Positions 9,529 to 19,370 of a DNA stretch of 64,000 bases are shown piece after piece. The DNA comes from Stutzerimonas stutzeri (GTDB taxonomy: Bacteria > Pseudomonadota > Gammaproteobacteria > Pseudomonadales > Pseudomonadaceae). The stretch spans positions 124,001 to 188,000 of the forward strand of contig DDKB01000016.1 of the NCBI GenBank assembly GCA_002339675.1, written 5' to 3'. Within the stretch, counting starts at the first letter, position 1. Each line of letters begins with the position of its first letter. The notes under the pieces were generated by a model, which had not been told where the DNA came from, did not search any database, and saw nothing but the letters and a program-made list of their open reading frames with translations. A program made the position numbers and the translations under genes.

Positions 9529-10464
9529 ATGTCCCAGAAAATCGTCGTCGCGGCGCTGTACAAGTTCGTCTCGCTACCGGACTACGTCGCGCTGCGTGAG
9601 CCGTTGCTCGACACCCTGACCACCCACGGCATCAAGGGCACGCTGCTGCTGGCCGAAGAAGGCATCAACGGCACCGTGTCCGGCACGCGCCAGGCCATCG
9701 ATGCGCTGCTGGCCTGGTTTGCCACCGATGAGCGGCTGGCCGACATCGATCACAAGGAATCCTATTGCGAGGAACAGCCGTTCTATCGCACCAAGGTCAA
9801 GCTGAAGAAGGAAATTGTCACCCTCGGCGTGCCCGGCGTCGATCCCAACCAGCGCGTCGGCACCTACGTCGAGCCGAAGGACTGGAATGCGCTTATTTCC
9901 GACCCGGACGTGCTGCTGATCGATACCCGCAACGATTACGAGGTCGCCATCGGCACCTTCGAAGGCGCCATCGACCCGCAGACCAAGTCGTTCCGCGAGT
10001 TTCCCGAATACATCAAGGCGCATTACGACCCGAGCAGGCACAAGAAGGTCGCCATGTTTTGCACCGGCGGTATTCGCTGCGAAAAGGCCTCCAGCTACAT
10101 GCTTGGCGAAGGCTTCGAGGAGGTCTATCACCTCAAGGGCGGCATCCTCAAATACCTCGAGGAAGTGCCCGAGCAAGAGACCCGCTGGCGTGGCGACTGC
10201 TTCGTCTTCGACAACCGGGTAACGGTGCGCCACGACCTCACCGAAGGCGACTTCGACCAGTGCCACGCCTGCCGCACGCCGATCTCGCTGGAGGATCGCC
10301 AGTCCGAGCACTACGCTGCAGGCATCAGCTGCCCGCATTGCTGGGACACGCTCAGCGAAAAGACCCGCCACAGCGCGCGCGAGCGGCAGAAGCAGATCGA
10401 ACTGGCGCTCCAGCGCAACCAGCCGCACCCCATCGGCTACAACTACCGCAAGCAGGGCGGCTAG
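9529..10464 (+). CDS. trhO: tRNA uridine(34) hydroxylase TrhO (rhodanese-related)
   Basis: A 311-residue UPF0176/YceA protein that hydroxylates U34 of tRNA to ho5U, the first step towards cmo5U/mcmo5U. The N-terminal part (about 1-110) is an acylphosphatase-like domain with E-E-G-I-N-G-T near 43-49. The rhodanese domain (about 120-220) carries the active Cys178 in [10 protein letters not shown], with a second Cys184. The C-terminus has a cysteine cluster (C-H-A-C, C-P-H-C at about 254-276) that could bind metal. The start ATG at 9529 gives the usual length. It is followed 58 bases later by a DsbA-like gene. Confidence 0.93.
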   Translation: MSQKIVVAALYKFVSLPDYVALREPLLDTLTTHGIKGTLLLAEEGINGTVSGTRQAIDALLAWFATDERLADIDHKESYCEEQPFYRTKVKLKKEIVTLGVPGVDPNQRVGTYVEPKDWNALISDPDVLLIDTRNDYEVAIGTFEGAIDPQTKSFREFPEYIKAHYDPSRHKKVAMFCTGGIRCEKASSYMLGEGFEEVYHLKGGILKYLEEVPEQETRWRGDCFVFDNRVTVRHDLTEGDFDQCHACRTPISLEDRQSEHYAAGISCPHCWDTLSEKTRHSARERQKQIELALQRNQPHPIGYNYRKQGG

Positions 10465-10522
10465 CCGCTCCGCCCGACATCACGGCGCCCGGGCGCCTCA
10501 GCTGAACCTGAACGGAGCCGCG

Positions 10523-11155
10523 ATGACCAGTCGACTGATCTATGTGATGGACCCGATGTGCTCCTGGTGCTGGGGTTTCGCCCCGGTGGTGCAGGCTTTG
10601 CGCGAGCAGGCGCATGCCCGTGGCGTTGGCACCGAACTGGTGGTCGGCGGCCTGCGCCAGGAGCGCACCGCGATGGACGGCCCCGCCCGTGAGCGCACCG
10701 CCTCGTACTGGCGGGCCGTGCACGAGGCGAGCGGCCAGCCGTTCGATTTCGAGGCGGGGCTGCCCGAGGGGCTGGTCTACGACACCGAGCCGGCGTGTCG
10801 CGCGGTGGTGGCTGCGCGCACCTTCGACGCCGATCTTGCCTGGCGCCTCGCCGGGTCGATCCAGCACGCGTTCTACGTGCAGGGGCGCAACGTCACGCTA
10901 CCGCAGACCCTGGTCGAGATCGCCGAGGCGGCGGGAATCCCGCGGATCGAATTCGCCGACCGCTTCGACGCCCAGGCAGTACGTGACGCCACCGTGGCGG
11001 ACTTCGACTGGTCGCGAAACCTCGGCATCGCCGGTTTCCCCACGCTGCTCGCCGAGCATGCGGGGCAGTGGGCGTTGCTGACCAATGGCTACCAGCCGCT
11101 CGAGGCGCTGGCGCCCCTGCTGGCGCGCTGGCTGGATCACAACCTCGATGACTGA
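10523..11155 (+). CDS. DsbA-family thiol oxidoreductase (FrnE-like)
   Basis: A 210-residue cytosolic DsbA-fold protein without a signal peptide. It has a C-S-W-C redox motif at residues 13-16, right after the first strand, and a cis-Pro motif region near G-F-P-T-L at about 174-178. It fits the FrnE-like/DsbA-family group rather than periplasmic DsbA. An AACGGAG site precedes the ATG. Its last 8 bases overlap the start of the ABC exporter gene, so the two are translationally coupled and probably functionally linked. Substrate unknown. Confidence 0.8.
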   Translation: MTSRLIYVMDPMCSWCWGFAPVVQALREQAHARGVGTELVVGGLRQERTAMDGPARERTASYWRAVHEASGQPFDFEAGLPEGLVYDTEPACRAVVAARTFDADLAWRLAGSIQHAFYVQGRNVTLPQTLVEIAEAAGIPRIEFADRFDAQAVRDATVADFDWSRNLGIAGFPTLLAEHAGQWALLTNGYQPLEALAPLLARWLDHNLDD

Positions 11156-12929
11156 TCAGCTCAGCTGGGCCGAGATTCGCCGGCTGGCGCTGCACCACCG
11201 CAAGGCGCTGGTGCTGGCCAACCTGGTTGCGGTGCTGGCGACTCTGTGCAGCGTGCCGATCCCGCTGCTTTTGCCGCTGCTGGTGGACGAGGTGCTGCTG
11301 GGACAGGGCGACCGCGCGCTGCAGGTCATGGACCGGCTGCTGCCTCAGGGCTGGCAGACCGCGGTGGGCTATATCGGCCTGATGCTCTGCGCAACGCTGG
11401 TGCTGCGCGCCTCGGCGCTGGTGTTCAACGTGCTGCAGGCGCGGCTGTTCGCCCGACTGTCGAAGGACTTGGTCTATCGCATCCGCGTGCGCCTGATCGA
11501 GCGGCTCAAACGCATCGCCCTGAGCGAGTACGAAAGCCTCGGCGGCGGGACGGTCGCGGCGCACCTGGTCACCGATCTGGAGACCATCGACAAATTTATT
11601 GGTGAAACCCTCAGCCGGCTGCTGGTGGCCGTGCTGTCGATCGTCGGCACCGCTGCGATCCTGCTCTGGATGCATTGGCAGCTGGCGCTGCTGATTCTGC
11701 TGTTCAACCCGCTGGTGATCTACGCCACGGTTCAGCTCGGCAAGCGCGTCAAGCATCTCAAGAAGCTCGAGAACGACAGCACCTCGCTGTTCACCCAGGC
11801 GCTCACCGAGACGCTGGACGCTATCCAGGAAGTACGCGCCGGTAACCGCCAGGGTTTCTTTCTCGGGCGGCTGGGGCTGCGCGCGCGCGAGGTGCGCGAT
11901 TTCGCCGTCGCCTCGCAATGGAAGACCGATGCGTCCAACCGCGCCAGTGGCCTGCTGTTCCAGTTCGGCATCGATATCTTTCGCGCCGCGGCGATGCTTA
12001 CTGTGCTGTTCTCGGACCTGTCGATCGGCCAGATGCTCGCAGTGTTCAGCTACCTGTGGTTCATGATCGGGCCCGTGGAACAGTTGCTGAACCTGCAGTA
12101 CGCCTTCTACGCAGCCGGTGGTGCGCTGAGCCGCATCAACCAGCTGCTCGCGCGGGCCGACGAACCGCAGTACGCTGGCGGCCAGGACCCCTTCGCCGGA
12201 CGCGACACCGTGACGATCAGCGTCGAAGGGCTGCGGTTTTCCTACCAGGACGAACCGGTGCTGGAGGGCCTAGACCTGACCATCGCCGCCGGTGAAAAGG
12301 TCGCTATCGTCGGCGCCAGCGGTGGCGGCAAGAGCACGCTGGTGCAGTTGCTGCTGGGCCTGTACCAGCCGCAGGCCGGGCAGATCCGCTTTGCCGGGGT
12401 CGCGCTGCAGGACATCGGTCTGGCCACGGTTCGCGACAACGTGGCAGTGGTGCTCCAGCACCCCGCGCTGTTCAACGACACGGTGCGCGCCAACCTGCTG
12501 ATGGGGCGCGACCGCGATGACCAGGCATGCTGGCAGGCACTCGAGATCGCCCAGCTGGCCGACACCATCCGCCAACTGCCCGCCGGGCTGGACAGTATCG
12601 TCGGGCGCGCCGGGGTGCGGTTGTCCGGCGGGCAGCGCCAGCGGCTGGCGGTCGCACGCATGGTGCTGGCCGAGCCGAAAGTGGTGATCCTCGACGAAGC
12701 CACCTCGGCGCTGGACGCGGCCACCGAGTACGCCCTGCACCAGGGCCTGAACCGTTTCCTGCAGGGCCGTACCACGCTGATCATCGCGCACCGCCTGTCG
12801 GCGGTGAAACAGGCCGATCGGGTGCTGGTGTTCGACGGCGGACGCATCGCCGAGCAGGGCGATCACCTCCAGCTCATCGCCGACGGCGGTCTCTACGCCA
12901 GGCTCTACGGGCATCTACAGCAACATTGA
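11148..12929 (+). CDS. ABC exporter, fused permease-ATPase
   Basis: A 593-residue half-transporter of the ABCB/MsbA type that should work as a homodimer in the inner membrane. The N-terminal half has about six membrane helices (roughly 20-310). The C-terminal ATPase has Walker A G-A-S-G-G-G-K-S-T at about 389-397, signature L-S-G-G-Q at 492-496 and Walker B V-V-I-L-D-E-A near 512-518. Its start overlaps the DsbA-like gene by 8 bases (ATGACTGA). The combination with a cytosolic thiol oxidoreductase could mean export of a thiol compound or peptide, but this is inference; the substrate cannot be read from sequence. Confidence 0.88.
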   Translation: MTDQLSWAEIRRLALHHRKALVLANLVAVLATLCSVPIPLLLPLLVDEVLLGQGDRALQVMDRLLPQGWQTAVGYIGLMLCATLVLRASALVFNVLQARLFARLSKDLVYRIRVRLIERLKRIALSEYESLGGGTVAAHLVTDLETIDKFIGETLSRLLVAVLSIVGTAAILLWMHWQLALLILLFNPLVIYATVQLGKRVKHLKKLENDSTSLFTQALTETLDAIQEVRAGNRQGFFLGRLGLRAREVRDFAVASQWKTDASNRASGLLFQFGIDIFRAAAMLTVLFSDLSIGQMLAVFSYLWFMIGPVEQLLNLQYAFYAAGGALSRINQLLARADEPQYAGGQDPFAGRDTVTISVEGLRFSYQDEPVLEGLDLTIAAGEKVAIVGASGGGKSTLVQLLLGLYQPQAGQIRFAGVALQDIGLATVRDNVAVVLQHPALFNDTVRANLLMGRDRDDQACWQALEIAQLADTIRQLPAGLDSIVGRAGVRLSGGQRQRLAVARMVLAEPKVVILDEATSALDAATEYALHQGLNRFLQGRTTLIIAHRLSAVKQADRVLVFDGGRIAEQGDHLQLIADGGLYARLYGHLQQH

Positions 12930-13018
12930 TCGGCGTGGGCGCGTCGGCAGCCCGACGTAGAGCCTTTCGGGCTGGCCAAGAGCCATCAGTTGTTGATTAA
13001 ATTGCTGTGCTTTTGCAT

Positions 13019-13045
13019 TCAACTTTAGTCGTGCCTTGCCGACTT
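13019..13045 (+). promoter_or_regulatory. Candidate sigma-28 (FliA) promoter of the HBM chemoreceptor
   Basis: TCAACTTT, an 11-base spacer and GCCGACTT match the FliA pattern TAAAGTTT-N11-GCCGATAA at 11 of 16 positions with exact spacing. It ends 32 bases before the chemoreceptor start, a sensible leader length. FliA control of chemoreceptors is established in pseudomonads. Confidence 0.45.
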
Positions 13046-13077
13046 CATGAGCGCGCACACTTTTTAGGAATCCGCTG

Positions 13078-15027
13078 ATGCCGTCCGTCGATGTATTCGC
13101 CAATCTTTCCGTGGGCAAAAAGCTGATGCTCGGTTTTGCCGTCGTTCTGCTGCTGACGCTGGGCGTCGCCGGAACCGGCTTCTTCGCCGTCGACTCGATC
13201 CTCGACCGCGCCTACCAGCTCAACCAGCTGTCGCAGCTAAACGCCTCGATCCTCGAGGCGCGTGGCCAGGAGCGTGACTACGCGCTGACCCGTGACGAGC
13301 AGTCCGCCGTGGCGCTGCGCAGCAGCCTCGAACGCCTGAACCAGAAGGTGGATCTGCTGGCCGGGGTCTCCTCGGAACAGGAGCAGGAAGCCCTGCAGCA
13401 GATCCGCAGCGACGCGGCGGTGTACGCCGGCCAGTTCGCCGAGTACGGCCAGCTCATCAACCGCGGCGCCGAGCTGCGCAAGCGGATGGACGAGGCGGCG
13501 CAGAAAAGCCGCGAAGAGTTCGAATACATCGAGCTGGACATGTACGACGCTGTCCGCGAGCTGCGCCTGGAAGGTGACCACCTGCGCGGCAGCGATCCGC
13601 TGACCATCGCCGAATCCGCCTCCGGCCTGACCAAAAAGATCCTCGACCTGCGGACCTTCGAGAACATCTTCATCAACAACAGCGCCCAGGAGGCCGTGGA
13701 GTCCTGGAACCAGGCATACGAGGACGTGACCTCCATCGGCAGCAGCCTGAAGACCTGGCTCAACGATGAGCAGAAGACCACCATGGATGGCGCCCTTGCC
13801 GCGCTGAACGGCTACCAGCAGGCCTTCAACGAATTTCGCAGTAACCGCAGCAGCCGCCTGGCGCTGGAACAGGAGATGGTGCGTCAGGCGCAGCGCATCG
13901 TCGACGTCGCCGACCAGGCGATGGCCGGTGCGACCGAGGCCATGGAGGCCCAGCGGCGCAACGCCTACCTGCTGCTGGCGGTGATGACCGCCCTGGCCGT
14001 TGTGCTGGGCCTGGCTGCTGCTCTGGTCATTTCGCGCATGATCGTCGTGCCGCTGCGTTACACCGTGCTGCTGGCGCAGCGCGTGGCCGATGGCGACCTG
14101 AGCCGCACGGACGCGGTGACCCGTCGTGACGAGCTGGGCCAATTGCAGCAGGCCATGTACGAGATGACCGAAAGCCTGCGCAACCTGATCGGCCGCATCG
14201 GTGGCGGTGTCGGGCAGATCGCCGCGGCGGCCGAGCAGTTGTCGGCGGTGACCGCGCAGACCAGCGTCGGCGTGCAGAAGCAGCGCGAGGAGACCGATCA
14301 GGTGGCCACCGCCATGCACCAGATGTCGGCGACCGTGCAGGAAGTCGCGCAGAACGCCGAGCAGGCGTCGTCTGCCGCGCGCCAGGCCGATGAACAGGCC
14401 CGTCAGGGTGATCGCGTGGTCAAGGATGCCATCGGCCAGATCGACAGCCTGTCGGCAGAAGTCGAGCATTCGGCCCATGCCATCGAAGAGCTGAACACCG
14501 AGAGCGGGCGCATTGGCAGCGTGCTAGAAGTGATTCGCGCGGTCGCCGAACAGACCAATCTGCTGGCACTTAACGCTGCCATCGAGGCGGCGCGTGCCGG
14601 TGAGCAGGGGCGCGGCTTTGCTGTCGTGGCCGACGAGGTACGCGCCCTGGCGCGGCGCACTCATGATTCGACCGAGGAAATCGAAGGCCTGATCGGCAAC
14701 CTGCAGCGGGTCGCCCAGAAGGCGGTAGAGCAGATGCAGACCAGCCGCAACCTGACCCTGCGCACCGTCGAACTGGCGGGCGAGGCCGGCAGTGCCCTGG
14801 GACGCATCACCGAATCGGTGTCCACCATCGAGCAGATGAACCAGCAGATCGCCGCAGCCTCCGAGGAGCAGAGCGCGGTGGCCGAAAACATTTCCCAGAG
14901 CGTGACCCGCGTGCGCGACATTGGCGAACAGAGCGCCAGCGGCAGCGAACAGACTGCCAGCGCCAGCGCCGAACTGGCGCGCCTGGGTGTGGAACTGCAG
15001 GGCCTGGTGGCGCGCTTCCGCACCTGA
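13078..15027 (+). CDS. Methyl-accepting chemotaxis protein with HBM-type sensor
   Basis: A 649-residue chemoreceptor. TM1 is at about 16-38 and TM2 at about 300-322, enclosing a roughly 260-residue helical periplasmic sensor. Its size and all-helical, Gln/Glu-rich character resemble the helical bimodular (HBM) domain of McpS-like receptors, some of which sense TCA-cycle acids. A HAMP domain follows, then the signalling domain with the highly conserved [16 protein letters not shown] hairpin tip at about 497-512. No CheR-docking pentapeptide is seen at the C-terminus (ends A-R-F-R-T). A sigma-28-like promoter lies upstream and a good terminator follows. Confidence 0.9.
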   Translation: MPSVDVFANLSVGKKLMLGFAVVLLLTLGVAGTGFFAVDSILDRAYQLNQLSQLNASILEARGQERDYALTRDEQSAVALRSSLERLNQKVDLLAGVSSEQEQEALQQIRSDAAVYAGQFAEYGQLINRGAELRKRMDEAAQKSREEFEYIELDMYDAVRELRLEGDHLRGSDPLTIAESASGLTKKILDLRTFENIFINNSAQEAVESWNQAYEDVTSIGSSLKTWLNDEQKTTMDGALAALNGYQQAFNEFRSNRSSRLALEQEMVRQAQRIVDVADQAMAGATEAMEAQRRNAYLLLAVMTALAVVLGLAAALVISRMIVVPLRYTVLLAQRVADGDLSRTDAVTRRDELGQLQQAMYEMTESLRNLIGRIGGGVGQIAAAAEQLSAVTAQTSVGVQKQREETDQVATAMHQMSATVQEVAQNAEQASSAARQADEQARQGDRVVKDAIGQIDSLSAEVEHSAHAIEELNTESGRIGSVLEVIRAVAEQTNLLALNAAIEAARAGEQGRGFAVVADEVRALARRTHDSTEEIEGLIGNLQRVAQKAVEQMQTSRNLTLRTVELAGEAGSALGRITESVSTIEQMNQQIAAASEEQSAVAENISQSVTRVRDIGEQSASGSEQTASASAELARLGVELQGLVARFRT

Positions 15028-15048
15028 GGACCGCGCTTGGTGCCTCGA

Positions 15049-15081
15049 CGAAGCCTCGGCCATGCCGGGGCTTCGTTGTTT
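15049..15081 (+). terminator. Terminator of the HBM chemoreceptor gene
   Basis: A 12-bp stem with one G-T pair (15049-15060 with 15064-15075) and a 3-base loop, followed by TTGTTT. It lies 21 bases after the stop codon, a good intrinsic terminator. Confidence 0.7.
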
Positions 15082-15142
15082 CGGGCCCTGACGATGGCGC
15101 GGTGCGCTTTAGGCTTGGCCGCTGGCAGCGGTGCCCTCGTGG

Positions 15143-16183
15143 CTAGCGGTCTTGCAGGTCGGCGGCCCATTGCGCCAGTGGAAGGGCCGGTCGCTGGGAC
15201 CAGATGCGGCGCCAGAGCTCCTTAAGCTTGCCCGGATCACCGCGCTCGGTTGGCCAGCGTTCAGCGGTCGGAATCAGCCGCCAGCCCCGGTCGTCACGCT
15301 CGGCCAGGGCGAATCGGAAGGGGTGGTAGCCGGTCATGCCTAGGCGCAAGTCGGTGACCAGCAGCTGCCGTCCGACCCGGTCGTAGCGCAGCACGTTGCC
15401 GGTGAACCATTGCAGGCGGGCGTGCTGCGGTGATCCATCCAGCGCGGCAGCCAGCGACCGGTGGCGGGGCAGGCGCACCAGCTCGGGCGGCCGGGTGTCG
15501 AACCAGCTCACCAGCGCCTCGTGGTAATCCTCGCCGTCGAGCACGACCACCCGCCAGAGCAAGCTGTTGAACGGCGTCGGCGTGCTGAACACCTGGCTGG
15601 GGTGGATACCGGATCGCTCCAGCACCGCTGCGACGCGCTGCTCGGCCATCTGCTTGCCGGCCAGGGTAAAACCCAGGTACAGCGATGACAGTGTCAGCGC
15701 GATCAGCGCCCCGCGCGGGCGCCGCCCCTCGAGGCCGGAGACGGCACCGACCACGACCGCCAGCAGCAGCGGCAGGCTGTACAGCGGGTCGATGATGAAC
15801 ACGCTGGACCAGGCCACCGGCTGCGCGGGCAACGGCCAGAATAGCTGGGTGCCGTAGCTGGTGAAGGCATCGAGCAGCACATGGGTGATCAGCACCAGCC
15901 AGATCGTCAGCAACAGTCTGCGTGCGCTGTAGCCGGGAGCGGGTCGCACGCGACGCAGCAGCCAGGTCAGCGCAATCGCGAGCAGGCTGAGGGTGAACAG
16001 CGAATGACTGAAGCCGCGGTGATGGGTCATCTCCGCCACCGCATCGCCGTAGTCGATGACCACGTCGAGGTCGGGCAGGGTGCCGAGCACCGCGCCATAG
16101 AGCAGCGCCTTGCGGCCCTGCCAGCGGCCCAGCAGGGACGCCTGGACCGTGGCGCCGAGCAGCGCCTGGGTGATCGAATCCAT
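15143..16183 (-). CDS. YdjM/DUF457-type membrane-bound metal-dependent hydrolase
   Basis: A 346-residue inner-membrane protein of the YdjM (LexA-regulated, membrane-bound hydrolase-like) family. The N-terminal half has four to five hydrophobic segments. Likely metal ligands are the L-P-D-L-D motif at 36-40, H-H-R-G-F-S-H-S at 54-61 and a T-H-V-L-L-D-A-F motif near 99-106. The C-terminal 150 residues are soluble. The reaction and substrate are not known for the family. I looked for a LexA box upstream and found only CTG-N11-CAG, one base too long. Confidence 0.8.
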   Translation of the reverse strand: MDSITQALLGATVQASLLGRWQGRKALLYGAVLGTLPDLDVVIDYGDAVAEMTHHRGFSHSLFTLSLLAIALTWLLRRVRPAPGYSARRLLLTIWLVLITHVLLDAFTSYGTQLFWPLPAQPVAWSSVFIIDPLYSLPLLLAVVVGAVSGLEGRRPRGALIALTLSSLYLGFTLAGKQMAEQRVAAVLERSGIHPSQVFSTPTPFNSLLWRVVVLDGEDYHEALVSWFDTRPPELVRLPRHRSLAAALDGSPQHARLQWFTGNVLRYDRVGRQLLVTDLRLGMTGYHPFRFALAERDDRGWRLIPTAERWPTERGDPGKLKELWRRIWSQRPALPLAQWAADLQDR

Positions 16184-16325
16184 AAGGGGTTCCGTCTGTA
16201 CCGGTTGGCCAGAGAGCCAAGGTAGCCGAACCGGCCGGCCGCCTGTGGCGCGAAATCATATAAAAACGTGTCCGTGCTGCCCGGCTCGTGGACAATGGCC
16301 ATTCATTCCAGACGCAGAAGGGCCG

Positions 16326-16739
16326 ATGCTCGAGATATCCAACAGCGTCCAACTGCCCGACAGCGAGATCGAGTTGACCGCGATCCGCGCGCAGGGCGCC
16401 GGTGGGCAGAACGTCAACAAGGTATCCAGCGCGCTGCACCTGCGCTTCGACATCAATGCCTCGTCATTGCCGCCGTTCTACAAGGAACGTCTGTTGGCGC
16501 TGCGCGACAGCCGGATCACCGGTGATGGGGTGATCGTCATCAAGGCCCAGCAGTACCGCACCCAGGAGCAGAACCGCGCCGATGCTCTGGCGCGCCTGGC
16601 CGAACTCATCCGCAGTGTCGCCAAGGTGGAAAAGGCCCGCCGCCCGACGCGCCCAACGCTGGGCTCGAAGAAGCGGCGTCTGGAAGGCAAGAGCAAGCGC
16701 GGCGCGATCAAGGCCGGCCGCGGCAAGGTGGACTTCTAG
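16326..16739 (+). CDS. arfB: Alternative ribosome-rescue factor ArfB (peptidyl-tRNA hydrolase)
   Basis: A 137-residue release-factor-like hydrolase that frees ribosomes stalled at the 3' end of truncated mRNAs. The catalytic G-G-Q is at residues 26-28 within [12 protein letters not shown]. The C-terminal basic tail ([11 protein letters not shown] and onward, about 112-137) is what enters the empty mRNA channel in this family. Length matches YaeJ/ArfB. The ATG at 16326 gives the standard N-terminus. It converges with an MFS gene 38 bases away. Confidence 0.93.
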   Translation: MLEISNSVQLPDSEIELTAIRAQGAGGQNVNKVSSALHLRFDINASSLPPFYKERLLALRDSRITGDGVIVIKAQQYRTQEQNRADALARLAELIRSVAKVEKARRPTRPTLGSKKRRLEGKSKRGAIKAGRGKVDF

Positions 16740-16777
16740 CCCTGCCCGGCGATGCGCCGCTCGGCGCCGGGTATGCC

Positions 16778-18085
16778 CTAGCCGGTGCCGGTACGCGGCT
16801 CGACGAGGTCCTCTTCAAGCCCCTCGTCGTCCGGCGATTCGACGGTTTCGCTGTCCTTGAGCTCGCTTTCCGGGGTGTCGGGCATCAGCTCCAGCACGGT
16901 GTGGCTGGTGCGTAGCATGGGCGTGAAGTGCCCGTGCGGCTCGGTGACCAGGTCGAACACCCGGCGCGAACGGAAGTAGGAATATACCGCCAGAAAGGCC
17001 AGGGTGACGGCAAAGAACAGCGGCAGCGCCTTGGGTCCGAAGAAACTCATCAACCCGCCCGCAATCACCGGGCCGAAGGCGGCGCCAAAGCCGTTGGCCA
17101 GCAGCAGCCCGCTGGAGCCGGAGAGGATCTCGTCCGGGTGGAGCTGGTCGACCATCTGCGCCACGGCGATCGAGTAGATCGAGAAGGCCAGGCCGCCCCA
17201 GAGAAACATCATTCCGAGCAACAGCGGCCCGGAGGTCAGCGGGGTGATGAGCCCGCCGATGATGGCTGCGATTGCGACCACCCAGAGCATCACCTGGCGC
17301 CGGTCGTGCTTATCGGAGAACAGCCCGATGGGCCACTGCAGCACGGCGCCGCCCAGAATGGTCACGCTCATCAGCAGGCCGACGCCCGACGCATCGAAGC
17401 CGCTCTGCGAGGCGTACACCGGCGCCAGGCCCCAGAAACCACCGAGCGTCAGGCCCGAGATGCCGGCTGCCATCAGCGGCAGCGGTGCGATCCGGGCCAG
17501 CTGCAGCAGGTCGGTAGCGGGCATGTCCGGCTGCGCCGGCTGGGCCTGGCGGGTCAGCGTGATCGGCATCAGCGCCGCGCAGATGAGGATCGCCGCCAGG
17601 GCGAACAGCGTGAAGTTCATCGGGCTGTCGAGGCTCAGTAACTGCTGCGCTGCAGCCAGCGAACCGAGGTTGACGGCCATGTACAGGGCGAACACCTGGC
17701 CGCGCTTCTCGCCGCTGACCTGAGCGTTGAGCCAGCTCTCGATGACCATGTACAGCGTCACCAGGGCCACGCCGTACATCAGGCGCAGCGCCAGCCACAC
17801 CCACGGGTTGACGATGAGTACGTGCAGCAGCACGGCGACCGAAGCCAGCGCGGCGTAAAAGGCAAAGGTGCGGATATGGCCGATCCGGCGGATCAGCGAC
17901 GGCGCCAGCCAGGTGCCGATCAGAAAGCCTGCGAAATAGCCGGACATCAGCAGGCCGATCAGGCCGGTCGAATAGCCTTCGGCGACGCCTCGCAGCGTCA
18001 GGAGGGTGTTCAGCAGGCCGTGGCCGAGCAGAAGAAAAGCGACACCGGCCAGCAGCGAACTGATGGGGGCAAGAAGGGACGTCAT
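16778..18085 (-). CDS. MFS transporter (YcaD-like)
   Basis: A 435-residue, 12-helix major facilitator. The A-like loop between TM2 and TM3 reads G-x-x-x-x-P-S-L-I-R-R-I-G-H-I-R, and the overall pattern resembles the YcaD family. After the last helix it carries an unusual hydrophilic, strongly acidic C-terminal tail of about 45 residues (repeated D/E near the end). The start at 18085 begins directly before TM1; a longer open frame upstream is judged non-coding. Substrate unknown. It lies downstream of, and parallel to, the itaconate LysR gene. Confidence 0.85.
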   Translation of the reverse strand: MTSLLAPISSLLAGVAFLLLGHGLLNTLLTLRGVAEGYSTGLIGLLMSGYFAGFLIGTWLAPSLIRRIGHIRTFAFYAALASVAVLLHVLIVNPWVWLALRLMYGVALVTLYMVIESWLNAQVSGEKRGQVFALYMAVNLGSLAAAQQLLSLDSPMNFTLFALAAILICAALMPITLTRQAQPAQPDMPATDLLQLARIAPLPLMAAGISGLTLGGFWGLAPVYASQSGFDASGVGLLMSVTILGGAVLQWPIGLFSDKHDRRQVMLWVVAIAAIIGGLITPLTSGPLLLGMMFLWGGLAFSIYSIAVAQMVDQLHPDEILSGSSGLLLANGFGAAFGPVIAGGLMSFFGPKALPLFFAVTLAFLAVYSYFRSRRVFDLVTEPHGHFTPMLRTSHTVLELMPDTPESELKDSETVESPDDEGLEEDLVEPRTGTG

Positions 18086-18308
18086 GGCAACAACCTTGAG
18101 CAAGTAAGTCCGTTTTGGCAGCCTGCGTTGATCCGCGTCGATCTGCCGTGATAACCGTCGAATGCCGGAACTGTCCGGCCCGCCGCCGATGGGCTGGGTC
18201 GGTATATGCCAGCTTGGGCAGCACATTTCGCCGAGGATTCAACACTCGGGACATTTTCCAGCGCAGCGAGCCGAGCGGGGCGGCGGCCGGCGCTGTCGGG
18301 TCGCCCGA

Positions 18309-19247
18309 TCAGCGGGGCGCTGTCTCGCCGCCTCCGGTAGAGCTTGGCTCAAACGGACCGTTTTGTCCCGGCCGCAATGTCGCGATCAGGGCCCGCACGC
18401 TGCCGGGCAGTGCGTCGAGCTCCCGGACAAGAATGCTGCGTTCGCGAATCGCCCAGGGCTCGTCCAGCTCGACCAACGCGAGCTGCATGGTCCGGCTGTG
18501 CCGGCGCGCGGCGGATTCGGGAATGATGCCGATGCCGACCCCGGCTTCGATCATGCGGCACACGGCTTCGAAACTGGACAGCTGAATGCGCAGCGACAAC
18601 GTGCCGCCGAGCCCCTCCACCTGGTCACGCAGAAAGGTCAGCAGCGTGCTGCCTTCGTGCAGGCCGATATGCCGGAAGCTCAGCGTCTGGCGCAGGGTGA
18701 CCCGCGGCAGTGCGGCCAGCGGATGCCCCTGCGGTACGGCGAGCAGCAAGCGGTCGGTGCTGAAGTGCAGGCTCTGCAGGCCCTCGGCCTGGACCGGGCC
18801 GGCGATGATGCCCATGTCGGTACTGCCGTCGAGCACGCCACGCACGATGTCGCGGCTCAGGCGCTCCTGCAGATCCACAGTGACGCCGGGGCGCTCAGCG
18901 AGAAAGCCGGCCAGCACTTCGGGCAGGAACTCGGTGACCGCCGTGGTGTTGGCGAAGATGCGGATATGCCCGGTCGAGTCGGTGCCGTATTCGGCGAACT
19001 CGCCCTTGAGGTAGTCCACCTGGCGCATGATCAGCCGTGCGTGCTGCAGCAGTGTCTGCCCGGCGGGCGTCAATGCCACGCCCCGGCTGTCGCGGTACAG
19101 CAGCCGGCTGCCGAGCTGCCCTTCGAGCGCCTTGACCCGGGCGCTGGCCGCCGCCGGTGAAAGGTGCGCCCGACGCGCGCCCTGGGTCAGGCTGGGCGAC
19201 TCGGCAATATGGATGAACAGGCGCAGGTCGGAGAGATCGAAATGCAT
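18309..19247 (-). CDS. itcR: LysR-family regulator of the itaconate cluster (ItcR-like)
   Basis: A 312-residue LysR-type regulator with the HTH at about residues 17-40 (T-Q-G-A-R-R-A-H-L-S-P-A-A-A-S) and an effector domain from about 90. It is divergent from ich across a 123-base gap that contains a T-N11-A palindrome, so it most likely activates the itaconate operon. Gene position matches the LysR gene beside ich in P. aeruginosa, whose product responds to itaconate. The start at 19247 is the usual LysR N-terminus; a GTG or upstream ATG would add 8 residues. The inducer is inferred from context. Confidence 0.82.
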   Translation of the reverse strand: MHFDLSDLRLFIHIAESPSLTQGARRAHLSPAAASARVKALEGQLGSRLLYRDSRGVALTPAGQTLLQHARLIMRQVDYLKGEFAEYGTDSTGHIRIFANTTAVTEFLPEVLAGFLAERPGVTVDLQERLSRDIVRGVLDGSTDMGIIAGPVQAEGLQSLHFSTDRLLLAVPQGHPLAALPRVTLRQTLSFRHIGLHEGSTLLTFLRDQVEGLGGTLSLRIQLSSFEAVCRMIEAGVGIGIIPESAARRHSRTMQLALVELDEPWAIRERSILVRELDALPGSVRALIATLRPGQNGPFEPSSTGGGETAPR

Positions 19248-19274
19248 CAGACAGGCTCGCGGCAGAGGCAATGG

Positions 19275-19293
19275 CGTTCAGCTTATCCGAACG
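19275..19293. promoter_or_regulatory. Candidate LysR operator in the itcR-ich intergenic region
   Basis: CGTTC, nine bases, then GAACG: a perfect 5-bp inverted repeat that contains the LysR consensus T-N11-A (TC-N9-GA). It lies 28 bases from the LysR start and 78 bases from ich, a usual place for a LysR recognition site controlling both directions. Confidence 0.5.
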
Positions 19294-19370
19294 CTGGTGT
19301 CGATAAATGCAAATTCCCGAACGCGGCAAGCCGACGCATCCTACGACAAACCACACAGCCGGAGCCTGGG

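Noticed and set aside
16184..16325. LexA box for the YdjM-type gene
   Set aside because: The best candidate is CTG-N11-CAG, one base longer than the CTG-N10-CAG consensus, and the flanking bases do not fit.
16746..16772. Terminator between arfB and the MFS gene
   Set aside because: The stem is only 7 bp with a 13-base loop and no T-run.
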